DNA of 64,000 nucleotides, taken from the NCBI GenBank assembly GCA_963665575.2, contig CAXXDW010000006.1, forward strand, positions 248,001-312,000. Direction: 5' to 3'. A program made the translations under genes and the position numbers. The DNA comes from Rariloculus sp963665575. GTDB lineage: Bacteria; Pseudomonadota; Gammaproteobacteria; Steroidobacterales; Rariloculaceae. Positions 34,398 through 43,502 of the stretch are shown piece by piece; positions within the stretch are counted from its first letter, which is position 1; each line of letters starts with the position of its first letter. The notes beneath the pieces were generated by a model, which was given only the letters and a program-made list of their open reading frames with translations, was not told the DNA's origin and did not search any database.

Positions 34398-36137
34398 TCA
34401 CCGCGTCGGCGTCATCTCTCCCGTACGCAAGCGGCCAAAGTAATCATGGTGGGCGCGCATCGACATCCGCGCGAAGATCAGCATGATCGGCACGTTGACC
34501 CACAACATCAGACCCGTGCCGAAGGTCGAGAACAGGTCGAGTTCGTCCTGCGTGCGGATGAATTGCACCGATAGCAGGATCAGCAGGCAATACACCACGC
34601 GATAGGGCATTACCGCGCGTTGGCCATGGTCGTATCGACGAAACAGATACACGATGCCCTGCTCACCGTAGTAGCCCCACGAGATGATCGTCGAGAACGC
34701 GAAGAGCCACGCGACGACCGGGACCAACCAGGCGCCAAGCCCCGGTACAGCGCGGTCAAACGCCTTTGCGGTCAGGGACGCGCCCTTGAAGTCGAAGAAA
34801 ACGCCGTCGATGGAGAGAGCCGGGGTAACGCCTGGCGGTGCGCTGAATTGGTCGAATTCGACGCTCCAGCCGGCGTCCTCACTGCCCGTCAGCGTGCCGA
34901 ATACACGCGAGCGATCGAGTCCTGTCTCGGCGTTCGTGCCCGACTCGACAACGACGAACACGATCGCCCCGTCCCGCATCTGCGCTTCCGCGATAAGTTC
35001 ATCGGCGACCGTGACGCCCACGGGATCCATCCGCCAGTCGATGTCCCCACCGGCAGGCGCCGCTTCGCCATTGACGGCAACAGGCGAGATCACAGGCGCC
35101 GCGTCGTAGACAAGCGCCGGGTCGCGATTCCAGACGCCGCTCGTAAGAATCACGAGACCGGTCACCGTGCAGACCACAATCGTGTCGATGAACGGCTCAA
35201 GCCCGGAAACGATGCCTTCGCGCACGGGCTCCTCGGTTTTCGCCGCCGAATGCGCGATGGGTGCTGAGCCCTGGCCGGCCTCGCTCGAGAAGAACGCGCG
35301 CTGCAAGCCCTTGAGAAATCCGTAACCGGCGGTTCCGCCGATGAACGCACCCACCCCTTCGCTCGGCGAGAACGCCTCGGAGAAGATCAGCGCAAACATG
35401 GCCGGGACGTCAGCGATGTTGACCGCGATCACGAAGAAGCCCGCGAGCAGATACGCCGCGCACATGAACGGCACGATCCGTCCGGCAATTTCGCCGATGC
35501 GCCTGATGCCGCCGACGATGACGACACCCACCGCGAGCGTGAGTATCACGCCTGCGATCCAGTGCGGCAGCCCGAAATACGTGAAAGAGATATCAGCGAC
35601 GTTCCATGCCTGGAACATGTTGCCGCCCGTCGCCGTGGAGACGAGCAGGGTCAGGCTGAAGATCACGCCGACCGTGGTACCGACGGGTGCAAGTGCAGGC
35701 GAAAGCCGCCTGAAGCCGCGGTGGGCGACCCACATCGGCCCGCCGTGCGGATTGCCGGGGTCTGAGGTGTCCCGGAACATCATCGACTGCGTGACCTCGG
35801 TCATCTTCAGGCACATGCCGACGACACCGACCATCCACATCCAGAACAGCGCCCCCGGTCCGCCCAGGGAAATCGCGATCGCAACGCCCGCGATGTTGCC
35901 GAGCCCGACCGTTGCGGAGAGCGCGGTCGACAGCGCCTGGAAATGGTTGATCGCGCCGGGATCGCCCTTTTCGTCGTACTTGCCCGTGACGACGGCGACG
36001 CCGTGCGTCAGTGCCCGGTACTGGCCGAAACCGTTCCAGAACGTGAAAAGCACGCCGGCGCCGAGCACGGCAAGCAGCGCGTAGTTATGCCAGATCACGC
36101 TGTTGATTGTCGAAGTGACTGAGACGATTGCGTCCAT
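34398..36137 (-). CDS. sodium/alanine symporter (AGCS family) with an inserted soluble domain
   Basis: This is an inner-membrane amino-acid carrier of 579 residues. Family segments are GPGALFWMWMVGVVGMCLKM, GNPHGGPMWV, ERAFFSSEAGQGSAPIAHSA-like (LQRAFFSSEAGQGSAPIAH) and YYGEQGIVYLF. Typical members have about 450 residues. The excess is an insert of roughly 110 residues (about 340-450: VWNRDPALVYDAAP to GVFFDFKGASL) between transmembrane helices, polar and rich in Asp/Glu/Gly. Similar inserts are known in some AGCS proteins of marine bacteria; its function is unknown. Confidence 0.87.
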   Translation of the reverse strand: MDAIVSVTSTINSVIWHNYALLAVLGAGVLFTFWNGFGQYRALTHGVAVVTGKYDEKGDPGAINHFQALSTALSATVGLGNIAGVAIAISLGGPGALFWMWMVGVVGMCLKMTEVTQSMMFRDTSDPGNPHGGPMWVAHRGFRRLSPALAPVGTTVGVIFSLTLLVSTATGGNMFQAWNVADISFTYFGLPHWIAGVILTLAVGVVIVGGIRRIGEIAGRIVPFMCAAYLLAGFFVIAVNIADVPAMFALIFSEAFSPSEGVGAFIGGTAGYGFLKGLQRAFFSSEAGQGSAPIAHSAAKTEEPVREGIVSGLEPFIDTIVVCTVTGLVILTSGVWNRDPALVYDAAPVISPVAVNGEAAPAGGDIDWRMDPVGVTVADELIAEAQMRDGAIVFVVVESGTNAETGLDRSRVFGTLTGSEDAGWSVEFDQFSAPPGVTPALSIDGVFFDFKGASLTAKAFDRAVPGLGAWLVPVVAWLFAFSTIISWGYYGEQGIVYLFRRYDHGQRAVMPYRVVYCLLILLSVQFIRTQDELDLFSTFGTGLMLWVNVPIMLIFARMSMRAHHDYFGRLRTGEMTPTR

Positions 36138-36222
36138 GATTCCCCTTCGGATAGACCTGCCTAAGTACGGCGGCGATTACGACCGTCGCACGGCCGCGTT
36201 GGCGCTGTTCATGCGTCCCGTT

Positions 36223-37323
36223 TCAAATGACCGACGCGGTGCGCTCGAACACCCAGAACGCGGCGACGCTGCCAATCACGTAGGCCGACAGCCGTGCCGA
36301 GAAGCGCGGAATCGGCACTGCAAGATACCGCAGCCCCCAACCAAGCACGAGCACGGCCGCGATGAACATCAGTTGACCGAGCTCGACACCGACGTTGAAG
36401 AACAACAACGCGAGCGGTATCGCGGTTTGCGGCAAGCCCACCTCGCTCAGGGCTCCGGCGAAGCCGAAACCGTGCAGAAGACCGAAGGTGAATGCCACGA
36501 TCCATGGAAACCGTGTGGTCAGGCTGGCGCCCGTGCCGGAGCCGGGAGCCGGGTGAGCGCCATGGCGCGCGGCCGCGTCGCTGGCCTGGTCAGTAGTCGC
36601 GTCGGCGCCAGGGCCCGCAGCCGCGGTCGCGCTGCCGCCGGCATCCGCCGCGCCACCGCGCGCAAGTTCCATCGCCACGAACAGGATGCTGAGCGCGATC
36701 GTCGCTTCGACGGGAGCGATGGGCACGTTCACGAACCCTAGCGTGGCCGCGCCGAGCGTGATGCTGTGCGCGACGGTGAACGCCGTCACCGTGACCACGA
36801 GGCGGCCGAGGCCGCGCACGAGCAGCAGCAGCGCAAGCACGAAAAGCAGATGGTCGATGCCGAGCAGGATGTGCTCGACGCCGAGCACGAGGTAGGTCGC
36901 GGCGACATCGAGCGCACCGGCCTCCTCGGGAATGACGACGTTCGGGCTTTCGGGCACGAGCCGGTGCGTGAACGAACTGCCGTCGAGGTAGTCGACGCGC
37001 AGCAGTACGTCGGTTTGGGTCGCCGCGAGCCCGTTGACCTCGACGAGCTTGCCGGGCAGCGGTTCGTCGCAGCTTATGCGGCCGTGGTCGATTCGGGCAT
37101 CTTCGACCGCATACGTGCGCACCGCACCGACGACCTCGCAACCGGCCGGCACCTGAGGCTGCATCGCATCGGCGAGACCGCCCGAGATCGACACTTTCCA
37201 CTGCACCTGGAAGGTATTCGGCTCGATCTCGCTCAGGCCGAAAAATGCCGGACTCAGGCGATGGGCGGTGGCGCTGCCGGCCACCAGGCACAGGACGAGC
37301 AGCGCCGGGAGGCGCGCACCCAT
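36223..37323 (-). CDS. HupE/UreJ-like membrane protein
   Basis: This 366-residue protein has a signal peptide (MGARLPALLVLCLVAGSATA) and a periplasmic N-terminal part. From about residue 140 the HupE/UreJ_2 membrane domain follows, with GVEHILLGIDHLLFVLALLL, FTVAHSITLGAATL and the end YVIGSVAAFWVFERTASVI. Conserved histidines suggest a metal (nickel or cobalt) transport or sensing role, which is inferred. An Ala/Gly/Asp-rich linker interrupts the domain near 225-260. It overlaps the parvulin gene by one base (TGATG). Confidence 0.8.
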   Translation of the reverse strand: MGARLPALLVLCLVAGSATAHRLSPAFFGLSEIEPNTFQVQWKVSISGGLADAMQPQVPAGCEVVGAVRTYAVEDARIDHGRISCDEPLPGKLVEVNGLAATQTDVLLRVDYLDGSSFTHRLVPESPNVVIPEEAGALDVAATYLVLGVEHILLGIDHLLFVLALLLLVRGLGRLVVTVTAFTVAHSITLGAATLGFVNVPIAPVEATIALSILFVAMELARGGAADAGGSATAAAGPGADATTDQASDAAARHGAHPAPGSGTGASLTTRFPWIVAFTFGLLHGFGFAGALSEVGLPQTAIPLALLFFNVGVELGQLMFIAAVLVLGWGLRYLAVPIPRFSARLSAYVIGSVAAFWVFERTASVI

Positions 37324-38171
37324 CAGGGACTCTCCTCAGCCGCATCAGCAGGCCAATCGACGACGACCTCGTAGCGGGTGCGAATCTCGGCGTAGTTTGC
37401 GTCGTTGGCGCGATTGCGTTGGTCCTGCGCGTAGCGCGCGAGCACCGCGTCGCGGACCTCGTCAAAGGCGGGCTGGCGAGCCTCGCTGCGCGACACCACG
37501 CGCACGAGGTGCAAACCGAAGTCCGACTCGAACGGCCCCGCCCATTCGCCCGCTTGCATCGTGAACACCGCATCGGTCAGCGCCGTGCCGAACAGGACCT
37601 GGATCTGCTCGCGAGGCGCGTCGTCCATCTGGAACCGCAGCGGCGTGCTGTCGCCGAAGCTCTCCGGATCGGCGCCGCCGGTCAGCGCCTCGAGCGCCGC
37701 ATCGACATCGGCCTGAAGCGCATCGCCGCGCTCGCTGGGACTGAAGTAGAGCTGATCGAACGTCACGAGGGCAGGTATCAGGAAGCGCGCAGGATCCGCG
37801 TCGAAGAACACGCGCAGTTCCTCGTCCGACGCGGGCTCCGGATCGGCGAGATCCTCGGTCAGGTAGCGCATCTTCTCGATCAGGCGCGTACGCACCTCGT
37901 CGTCGTTGACGTCAAGACCGAGCGCGAGCGCCTCACGGTACATGACCTCGTCGCGGATCGCCGGTTCCACGAGTGCCGCAAGTTCCTCGCGGCTCGGTTC
38001 GCGGCCATTGAAGAGTATCGCCGACTGGCGCAACTGCTCGACCTGTTCGGCGCTGATGTGGATCGGCTCCGGACCCACGTCACCCGTGTCGCCCTGCCAA
38101 TAGGAGACGGCGAACAACCCGCCGCCGAGCACGACAAAATGGAGCAACGGATCCTTGAGCAAGCTGGGCAT
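37323..38171 (-). CDS. membrane-anchored parvulin-type peptidyl-prolyl isomerase
   Basis: This 282-residue protein has an N-terminal hydrophobic anchor (MPSLLKDPLLHFVVLGGGLF) and a SurA-N-like helical region (about 40-130). The rotamase domain (about 135-265) includes VLFGTALTDAVFTMQAGEW and GPFESDFGLHLVRVVSR. Its gene is translationally coupled to the HupE-like gene; this pairing recurs in other gammaproteobacteria, suggesting that the isomerase helps fold the membrane partner. Confidence 0.83.
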   Translation of the reverse strand: MPSLLKDPLLHFVVLGGGLFAVSYWQGDTGDVGPEPIHISAEQVEQLRQSAILFNGREPSREELAALVEPAIRDEVMYREALALGLDVNDDEVRTRLIEKMRYLTEDLADPEPASDEELRVFFDADPARFLIPALVTFDQLYFSPSERGDALQADVDAALEALTGGADPESFGDSTPLRFQMDDAPREQIQVLFGTALTDAVFTMQAGEWAGPFESDFGLHLVRVVSRSEARQPAFDEVRDAVLARYAQDQRNRANDANYAEIRTRYEVVVDWPADAAEESP

Positions 38172-38245
38172 GTGAGTCGACCTGGTCCACGGGTCATCGT
38201 CGGCCGCGTCCGGCGACTGAGACTAGCAAGGGATACCGCTTATAT

Positions 38246-38290
38246 CTAGGAAACTGCGCCGCAGGAATTCGCAAAAGCGGATCTGCAGCC
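38246..38290. repeat. partial copy of the palindromic repeat seen at 60.2-60.7 kb
   Basis: CTGCGCCGCAGGAATTCGC matches the end of the 161-bp elements at 60.2 and 60.5 kb (CTGCGCCGTAGGAATTCGC). It is followed by GCGGATCTGCAGCC, which is the reverse complement of another internal block of the element. This looks like an internally deleted copy. Confidence 0.5.
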
Positions 38291-38337
38291 GTGCATGCCT
38301 TCGGTGCGGGCGCCTGGCAACTCCCAACCGCCACGCG

Positions 38338-38371
38338 AAAAAAAAAGCGCCCCGCCGGGGAGACGGGACGC
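38338..38371 (-). terminator. Rho-independent terminator of the HtrA gene
   Basis: On the minus strand GCGTCCCG and CGGGGCGC form an 8-bp stem with a 9-nt loop, followed directly by nine T. It sits about 44 bp after the protease stop codon. Confidence 0.8.
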
Positions 38372-38414
38372 GAGTTGGGGGATCTTTTCAGCCTGACCGC
38401 AACGCTTCGAGTGC

Positions 38415-39611
38415 TTACGCCGTCGATAGTTCCCCGAGCTCCACGGTGAGCTTGAGCGTCTCGCCGTCTCGCCACACCTCGATCGAAATCCGTTCGTCGG
38501 CATCCGTGGCGCCGACAAGCCGACTCAGCGTCCGCGCCGAGTCGACGACCTCGCCATCAAACTCCGTGATGACATCGCCGTTGAGGAGGCCCGCACGGTC
38601 GGCCGGACTGCCCTGCTCGACGCGCGCGATCCGGGCGCCACGCGCTTCGTCAAGCCCAAGAGATTCGGCAAGTTCCCGATCGACGCTGCGGATCGACACA
38701 CCGAGCCAGCCGCGCTCGACGACGCCATTCGCCCTGAGTTCGTCGAGGATCGCCTTCGCCTGGCTGGCGGGAATCGCAAAACCGATCCCGATGCTGCCGC
38801 CGTTCGGCGAATAGATGGCTGTGTTGACTCCGATGACCTCGCCGGACGTGTTGAACACCGGGCCGCCCGAATTGCCCGAATTGATCGGTGCATCGATCTG
38901 CAGGTAGTCGTCATAGGGCCCGGACCGGATGTCGCGGCCACGCGCCGAGATGATTCCGGCCGTGGCCGTCCCGCCGAGACCGAACGGGTTGCCGATGGCG
39001 AGCACCCATTCGCCGACGCGTGCGCGGTCCGAATCGCCGAACTCGAGCGCGGTGAGCTCCGGCGGTGCATCGACCTTGATGAGCGCGAGGTCCGTTCGCC
39101 CGTCCTGGCCGATCACCACGGCGTCGAGCTGCTCGCCGGACTGAAGCGTAACGACGATCTCCTCGGCGCCGTCGATCACGTGCTGGTTCGTCGCGATGTA
39201 GCCGGCGGCATCGATCACGAAGCCGGAGCCTGCGCCGCGGACCTGGCGCGGGAACTGCGGCCCGTCCGGCGTGCTGCCGGGCGCATCGAAAAACCGCCTG
39301 AAAAACTGCTCGAATTCTCCGCCGCGCGGGACACGATCCGGCCAGACGGCCGTTGGCATCGATCGTGTCCTTTTCGTGACGGCGATGTTGACGACGGCCG
39401 GACTCACGCGTTCGACCACGTCGGCAAACGACACGGCACCGGGCGGCGCCACCGCGTCGGCCCTCGATGCGCCGCCATCGTCCTCGGCCTGAAACCCCGC
39501 CGACAGGAGCGGCACCAATGCGATTGCCGCGATCGCGACGGCGGCGTAACGCCATCTTGCCCGTCTTCGTCCGTAAACTGAGCCTGCGTCCCTCGCATGA
39601 CCATTGCTCAT
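38415..39611 (-). CDS. HtrA/Deg-type serine protease, one PDZ domain
   Basis: This periplasmic quality-control protease is probably membrane-anchored (hydrophobic segment 22-38). With the ATG at 39611 (GGAGGA upstream) it has 398 residues. The catalytic triad is H144 in NQHVIDG, D174 in RTDLALIKV and S248 in GNSGGPVFN. One C-terminal PDZ domain (about 305-395) makes it DegS/HhoA-like rather than DegP-like. It is divergent from a two-component system, which may control it, and it has a strong terminator. Confidence 0.9.
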   Translation of the reverse strand: MSNGHARDAGSVYGRRRARWRYAAVAIAAIALVPLLSAGFQAEDDGGASRADAVAPPGAVSFADVVERVSPAVVNIAVTKRTRSMPTAVWPDRVPRGGEFEQFFRRFFDAPGSTPDGPQFPRQVRGAGSGFVIDAAGYIATNQHVIDGAEEIVVTLQSGEQLDAVVIGQDGRTDLALIKVDAPPELTALEFGDSDRARVGEWVLAIGNPFGLGGTATAGIISARGRDIRSGPYDDYLQIDAPINSGNSGGPVFNTSGEVIGVNTAIYSPNGGSIGIGFAIPASQAKAILDELRANGVVERGWLGVSIRSVDRELAESLGLDEARGARIARVEQGSPADRAGLLNGDVITEFDGEVVDSARTLSRLVGATDADERISIEVWRDGETLKLTVELGELSTA

Positions 39612-39815
39612 CGCGTCATCCTCCTGTGATTCGAATGTCGTTCGACCTGGTGACGACAATACGGGCGGGCTCATTACCTGCAGCTCACCGAAACCCTACG
39701 GTTTTGTCATGAAGTGAGCCTGCGGTTTGCCTTACCCTATCGAATGGGGGACAGCCCCGGGCGTCGAAATTCGTCAGGGATATTCCGACGATTACGGCAG
39801 TCTGATGGAAGGCAA

Positions 39816-40493
39816 GTGCGGATACTGATCATCGAGGACGACACCGAGCTTGCCTCGTTTGTCCGGAAAGGACTGAACCAGGCAGGCTGGAACGTGGACC
39901 ATGCCGACAACGGCAAGGACGGGCTGTTCCTTGCGACCACCGAGCAATACGATGCGCTCATCGTCGATCGCATGCTGCCCGGCATCGAAGGGCTGACGGT
40001 CGTGCGCACGCTCAGAGCGTCGGACATCGACACGCCCGTGCTGATCCTGAGCGCGCTCGGCGAAGTCGACGACCGCGTGAAGGGGCTCAAGGCCGGCGGC
40101 GACGACTATCTCGTCAAGCCCTTCGCTTTCAGCGAGCTCATGGCGCGGATCGAGGCGCTGGTGCGCCGGTCCCGCACGGCAGCGACGACCGCTCAGACGA
40201 CGCTCGAAGTCGCGGACCTGCACATGGACCTGCTCAAGCGCGAGGTGCGCCGCGGCGACACGAAAATCGACCTGCAGCCGCGCGAGTTCAAGCTCCTGGA
40301 GTTCCTGATGCGCCACGCGGGCCAGGTCGTCACGCGCACGATGCTGCTCGAGGGCGTCTGGGACTACCACTTCGACCCGCAGACCAACGTCATCGACGTG
40401 CACATCAGCCGGCTGCGCGCGAAAATCGACAAGGGCTTCGAGCGGCCGTTGCTGCATACCGTGCGCGGCGCGGGCTACCGGCTCGGCGACTAG
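39816..40493 (+). CDS. OmpR/PhoB-family response regulator
   Basis: This 225-residue regulator starts at GTG 39816 (Met then RILIIEDDTELASFV), with GGAAGG upstream. The receiver domain has the phosphoacceptor D51 (ALIVDRMLPG) and lysine in YLVKPF; the C-terminal winged helix (about 125-223) ends HTVRGAGYRLG. The longer frame from 39714 is not supported. It lies 12 bp before its sensor kinase. An inverted repeat AAACC-CTAC-GGTTT (39691-39704) in the upstream gap could be a binding site. Confidence 0.9.
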   Translation: MRILIIEDDTELASFVRKGLNQAGWNVDHADNGKDGLFLATTEQYDALIVDRMLPGIEGLTVVRTLRASDIDTPVLILSALGEVDDRVKGLKAGGDDYLVKPFAFSELMARIEALVRRSRTAATTAQTTLEVADLHMDLLKREVRRGDTKIDLQPREFKLLEFLMRHAGQVVTRTMLLEGVWDYHFDPQTNVIDVHISRLRAKIDKGFERPLLHTVRGAGYRLGD

Positions 40494-40505
40494 CGGCGCC
40501 CGAAC

Positions 40506-41876
40506 ATGATGCGCCTGCCGCCCCTGCTCAGGACCAGCGTCTTTCAGCTCACGCTGATCTACATTGTCGTCTTTGGATTTTCCGTCGTTGCGCTGTTCGC
40601 GTTCATCTACTGGTCGACCATCGGCTTCATGGAACGGCAGACCGATGCGGTCATCCAGGCGGAGATCGCCGGGCTCGCCGAGCAGTACGAACGACGCGGG
40701 CTCGCGGGACTCGTCGATGTGATCGGCGACCGCGTGCGACGCGACGCCGAGAACCGGTCAGCCTACCTGCTCGTCGATTCGAACTTGCGGCCACTGGCAG
40801 GCAACGTCAGCTACTGGCCGCGCGCGTTCAACCAGAGCGGCGAGTGGGTCAATTTCGTCATCGCGGCGGCCGATGAGGAACAGGTCCCCGTGCGCGCGCA
40901 GGTTCTCGGCGTCGGCCCGGGCTTCAGGCTGCTGGTCGGCCGCGAGATCCGCGAACTGGAGCAGATCGACGGACTTCTGCGCCAGACGGCGATCTGGGGA
41001 CTCGGCCTGACGATCGGCCTTGCGCTTGCCGGCGGGCTGCTCATGGGCATCAGCGCCCAGCGCCGCGTCAGTCAGCTCAACCGCACCACGCGGCGGATCA
41101 TCGCCGGGGACCTCTCGCAACGCGTGCCCGTGCGCGGCGGCCGCGACGAGCACGAGGAGCTCGCCACCAACGTCAACGCGATGCTCGACCAGATCGAAAG
41201 CCTGCTCGCCGGCGTGCGCCACGTCGGCGACAGCGTCGCCCACGACCTGCGCGGCCCGCTGACGAGGCTGCGCACACGTCTCGAGGCGCTCGCTACCGAA
41301 CCGGAACCCGATCGGCAGAGCATCGAGCAGTGTCTCGCGCAGGCCGACGGGCTGCTCGAGACGTTCAACGCGCTGCTGCGCATCGCGCGCGTCGAGTCAG
41401 GCGCCTACCGCAGCGCCTTCGCCGAACTCGATCTGAGCCTGATCGTGCGCGACGCCTCAGAGCTCTACGAGGCCGCGGCCGAGGAGCGCAGCATCGCATT
41501 GCGGCTGAATTGCGCACCCGGCGCGAAGGTGTTCGGCGATCGGGAACTGCTCGCCCAGGCGCTGTCCAACCTGCTCGACAACGCCGTCAAATACACGCCG
41601 GCCGACGGGTACATCGACGTTCACCTGAGCCACGTTGGCAGGCGGATTTCAGTCAGCATCACCGATACGGGCCCGGGCATTGCCGAGTCCGACCGCGAGC
41701 GTGTGCTCGCGCGGTTCGCCCGCCTCGATCAGGCACGCTCGAAACCGGGCAACGGGCTCGGCCTTGCGCTCGTACGCGCGGTGGCGGACCAGCACGACGG
41801 CCAACTGACGCTGACCGACAACGCGCCGGGGCTTATCGTCACTCTCGAGCTGCCGGCGGTGAACCGCCCGCGCTAG
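40506..41876 (+). CDS. sensor histidine kinase
   Basis: This 456-residue membrane kinase has TM1 at about 13-35, a periplasmic sensor of about 120 residues, TM2 at about 161-183, a HAMP domain, phospho-acceptor H246 in VAHDLRGPLTRLR and an ATPase domain with NLLDNAVKYTP, DTGPGI and GNGLGLALV. It forms a pair with the upstream regulator. Divergence from the HtrA protease suggests an envelope-stress input, but the signal is unknown. Confidence 0.9.
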   Translation: MMRLPPLLRTSVFQLTLIYIVVFGFSVVALFAFIYWSTIGFMERQTDAVIQAEIAGLAEQYERRGLAGLVDVIGDRVRRDAENRSAYLLVDSNLRPLAGNVSYWPRAFNQSGEWVNFVIAAADEEQVPVRAQVLGVGPGFRLLVGREIRELEQIDGLLRQTAIWGLGLTIGLALAGGLLMGISAQRRVSQLNRTTRRIIAGDLSQRVPVRGGRDEHEELATNVNAMLDQIESLLAGVRHVGDSVAHDLRGPLTRLRTRLEALATEPEPDRQSIEQCLAQADGLLETFNALLRIARVESGAYRSAFAELDLSLIVRDASELYEAAAEERSIALRLNCAPGAKVFGDRELLAQALSNLLDNAVKYTPADGYIDVHLSHVGRRISVSITDTGPGIAESDRERVLARFARLDQARSKPGNGLGLALVRAVADQHDGQLTLTDNAPGLIVTLELPAVNRPR

Positions 41877-41896
41877 CTCGGATATCGACAGCGGCC

Positions 41897-42328
41897 TTAC
41901 GGCTCATCCGCGTTTTCGGGGGCATCCTCGTAGGCGCCGAGAAGCCCCACCCGGACCGTTTCCACTTCGACCAGGGGCGACTGCCGATAGCGCCCGACCT
42001 CCTCTGCCGTGTAGGGCTCGAAGTCCGCCGGCATGTCGTCGGCGCTGAATCTGTAGAGCATCCAGTTCACGAGTTCTGCAAGCTCATCGTCGGGAATGAT
42101 GGACAGGGACACTCCCGGGACACGCACGAGGAATTCCCTGCCGCCTTCGACCGCAAGGAATCTGCCGGTTCCGATCAGGGGAGGAATCTTCCCGGGTGTG
42201 GCTGCGCCGTCTGCAAGGTGGCAACCCTGACAATGCAGGATGTAGTTGAACCGGGGCGAAGCGGCGGCCACGGTGCCCGCTGCCGCCAGCGCGAATGCCA
42301 GGGTCAATCGCGCGAACGCGGTCCGCAC
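41897..42328 (-). CDS. small periplasmic c-type cytochrome
   Basis: This 143-residue cytochrome has a signal peptide (MRTAFARLTLAFALAAAGTV) and one haem site CQGCH (C33, C36, H37). It is the last gene of the amine dehydrogenase operon, 9 bp after mauA, so it is the probable electron acceptor or carrier for TTQ oxidation instead of amicyanin. With a single haem motif and this length it is not MauG. Confidence 0.8.
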   Translation of the reverse strand: MRTAFARLTLAFALAAAGTVAAASPRFNYILHCQGCHLADGAATPGKIPPLIGTGRFLAVEGGREFLVRVPGVSLSIIPDDELAELVNWMLYRFSADDMPADFEPYTAEEVGRYRQSPLVEVETVRVGLLGAYEDAPENADEP

Positions 42329-42337
42329 TGCGCTTGC

Positions 42338-42880
42338 TCAGGCGTCGGCCCGCCCCAGTACCAGCGCAACGGTGCTGTGGTAGGCCGTGGTGCTGTGGGC
42401 GAGGCACCAGTTGATGTTGTTCGACCTGGCGGTGACGTAGGTGGGCATGTCGTCTTCGTTGTTGTTGCAGAAGCACTGGCCGCAGGGACTCTTGCCGCAA
42501 CAATCGTTATAGGAAACGAGGTAGTCGATGCCATCGGCCGGGTTCGTGCACGTCCCGATCCAGGTCACCGTCGACATCTCGGTTCCGGGCGGGCAGGACG
42601 ACGCCGATCCACCGCAGCACGGCGACATGAAGCCGTCGATGGAGCAGTAACGCCAGTAGTCGCAGCTCATGGGATCGCCGGCGTCACCCTCGATGTCGGG
42701 ATCCTTGAAGCCGGTATCCGCGGCCTGGGCCGCCGCCCGCGACAACGGCAAAAGCGGAATCGACGCGCCGCCGAGCAGGAGCGTGCCCAGGCGCGTCAGA
42801 AAGCTGCGCCGCGACGTGAGTCTGGCCAGGTATCTCGCGCCGGTTTCGAACCTGCGGTCAAACCAGTTCGTCGAATCCAT
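42338..42880 (-). CDS. mauA: amine dehydrogenase small (light) subunit, TTQ-bearing
   Basis: This 180-residue precursor has a twin-arginine leader (TSRRSFLTRLGTLLLGGAS) and the cysteine-dense TTQ subunit. The two tryptophans that become TTQ are visible as W107 in TWIGTC and W158 in NWCLAH, with the conserved aspartates D82 (SIDGF) and D126 (YNDCCGK). Twelve cysteines remain in the mature part. Compared with the Paracoccus protein as I recall it, two cysteine positions are serine (S86 and S169), which would remove one disulfide. It lies between mauD and the cytochrome. Substrate (methylamine or an aromatic amine) cannot be told. Confidence 0.93.
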   Translation of the reverse strand: MDSTNWFDRRFETGARYLARLTSRRSFLTRLGTLLLGGASIPLLPLSRAAAQAADTGFKDPDIEGDAGDPMSCDYWRYCSIDGFMSPCCGGSASSCPPGTEMSTVTWIGTCTNPADGIDYLVSYNDCCGKSPCGQCFCNNNEDDMPTYVTARSNNINWCLAHSTTAYHSTVALVLGRADA

Positions 42881-42882
42881 GC

Positions 42883-43500
42883 TCAGGCGACCTCCTCTTC
42901 CTTCGATTGCTCGGCGGCCATGTATTCCTGCAAGGTTGCCACACCGCGTTCATCGGCCTCAAACAGACTCTCCAGGTGCTCCCGGGAGTTCACAAGTCCG
43001 GTCGATCGAATGATTCCCTCCCGATCGATCAGCACGGCGTGCGGCAGGCGTCCGACCCGGTATCCCAGCCCCAGTTCCGACGATAGCAGATAAGGGAACT
43101 GCTGAAGTCGATACTCCGACACGAACGCCTCGTGCTCCTTGCGCGCGCCGTCGCTCGCCAACATCACGCTTAGCCATCTGCCCTCGTCGCGCGCTATCGA
43201 CTTGAGCACCGGCAGCAACGTCTTGCAGACGGGACACGTCGGCGACAGGAAGAACAACAGCGTACTCAGGTCGTCCGCCCGCTCTCCACCAACTCGCTGC
43301 TCCCGATTTGCCAGGTCGCTGACGGTGAATACGGGCGCCGCCTCGCCGGCTTTCGGGCCGCTGCCGACCACCAGGGCGCCCGCCGGAGCGACGCGCTCGT
43401 ACAGCACGCCGATCTGCCGGACCAGCGCGAGGATCACGCCGCCCATGACGAGCACGAGGATCCACAGCAAGACATTCGACGCCAGCAGTGCGCCCGACAC
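42883..43500 (-). CDS. mauD: MauD, thioredoxin-like disulfide factor
   Basis: This 205-residue membrane-anchored thioredoxin-fold protein helps the many disulfides of MauA form. It has an N-terminal helix (ALLASNVLLWILVLVMGGVI), the active site CPVC (C89/C92, in FFLSPTCPVCKTLL) and the later GYRVGRLPHAVLI with the cis-proline-type segment. The start is GTG at 43500 with GAGGGG upstream, 2 bp after mauE ends; the longer frame would overlap mauE extensively. Confidence 0.88.
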   Translation of the reverse strand: MSGALLASNVLLWILVLVMGGVILALVRQIGVLYERVAPAGALVVGSGPKAGEAAPVFTVSDLANREQRVGGERADDLSTLLFFLSPTCPVCKTLLPVLKSIARDEGRWLSVMLASDGARKEHEAFVSEYRLQQFPYLLSSELGLGYRVGRLPHAVLIDREGIIRSTGLVNSREHLESLFEADERGVATLQEYMAAEQSKEEEVA

Positions 43501-43502
43501 GA

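Noticed and set aside
41330..43093. 587-codon plus-strand ORF
   Set aside because: It overlaps the histidine kinase out of frame and then runs antisense through the cytochrome and mauA genes.
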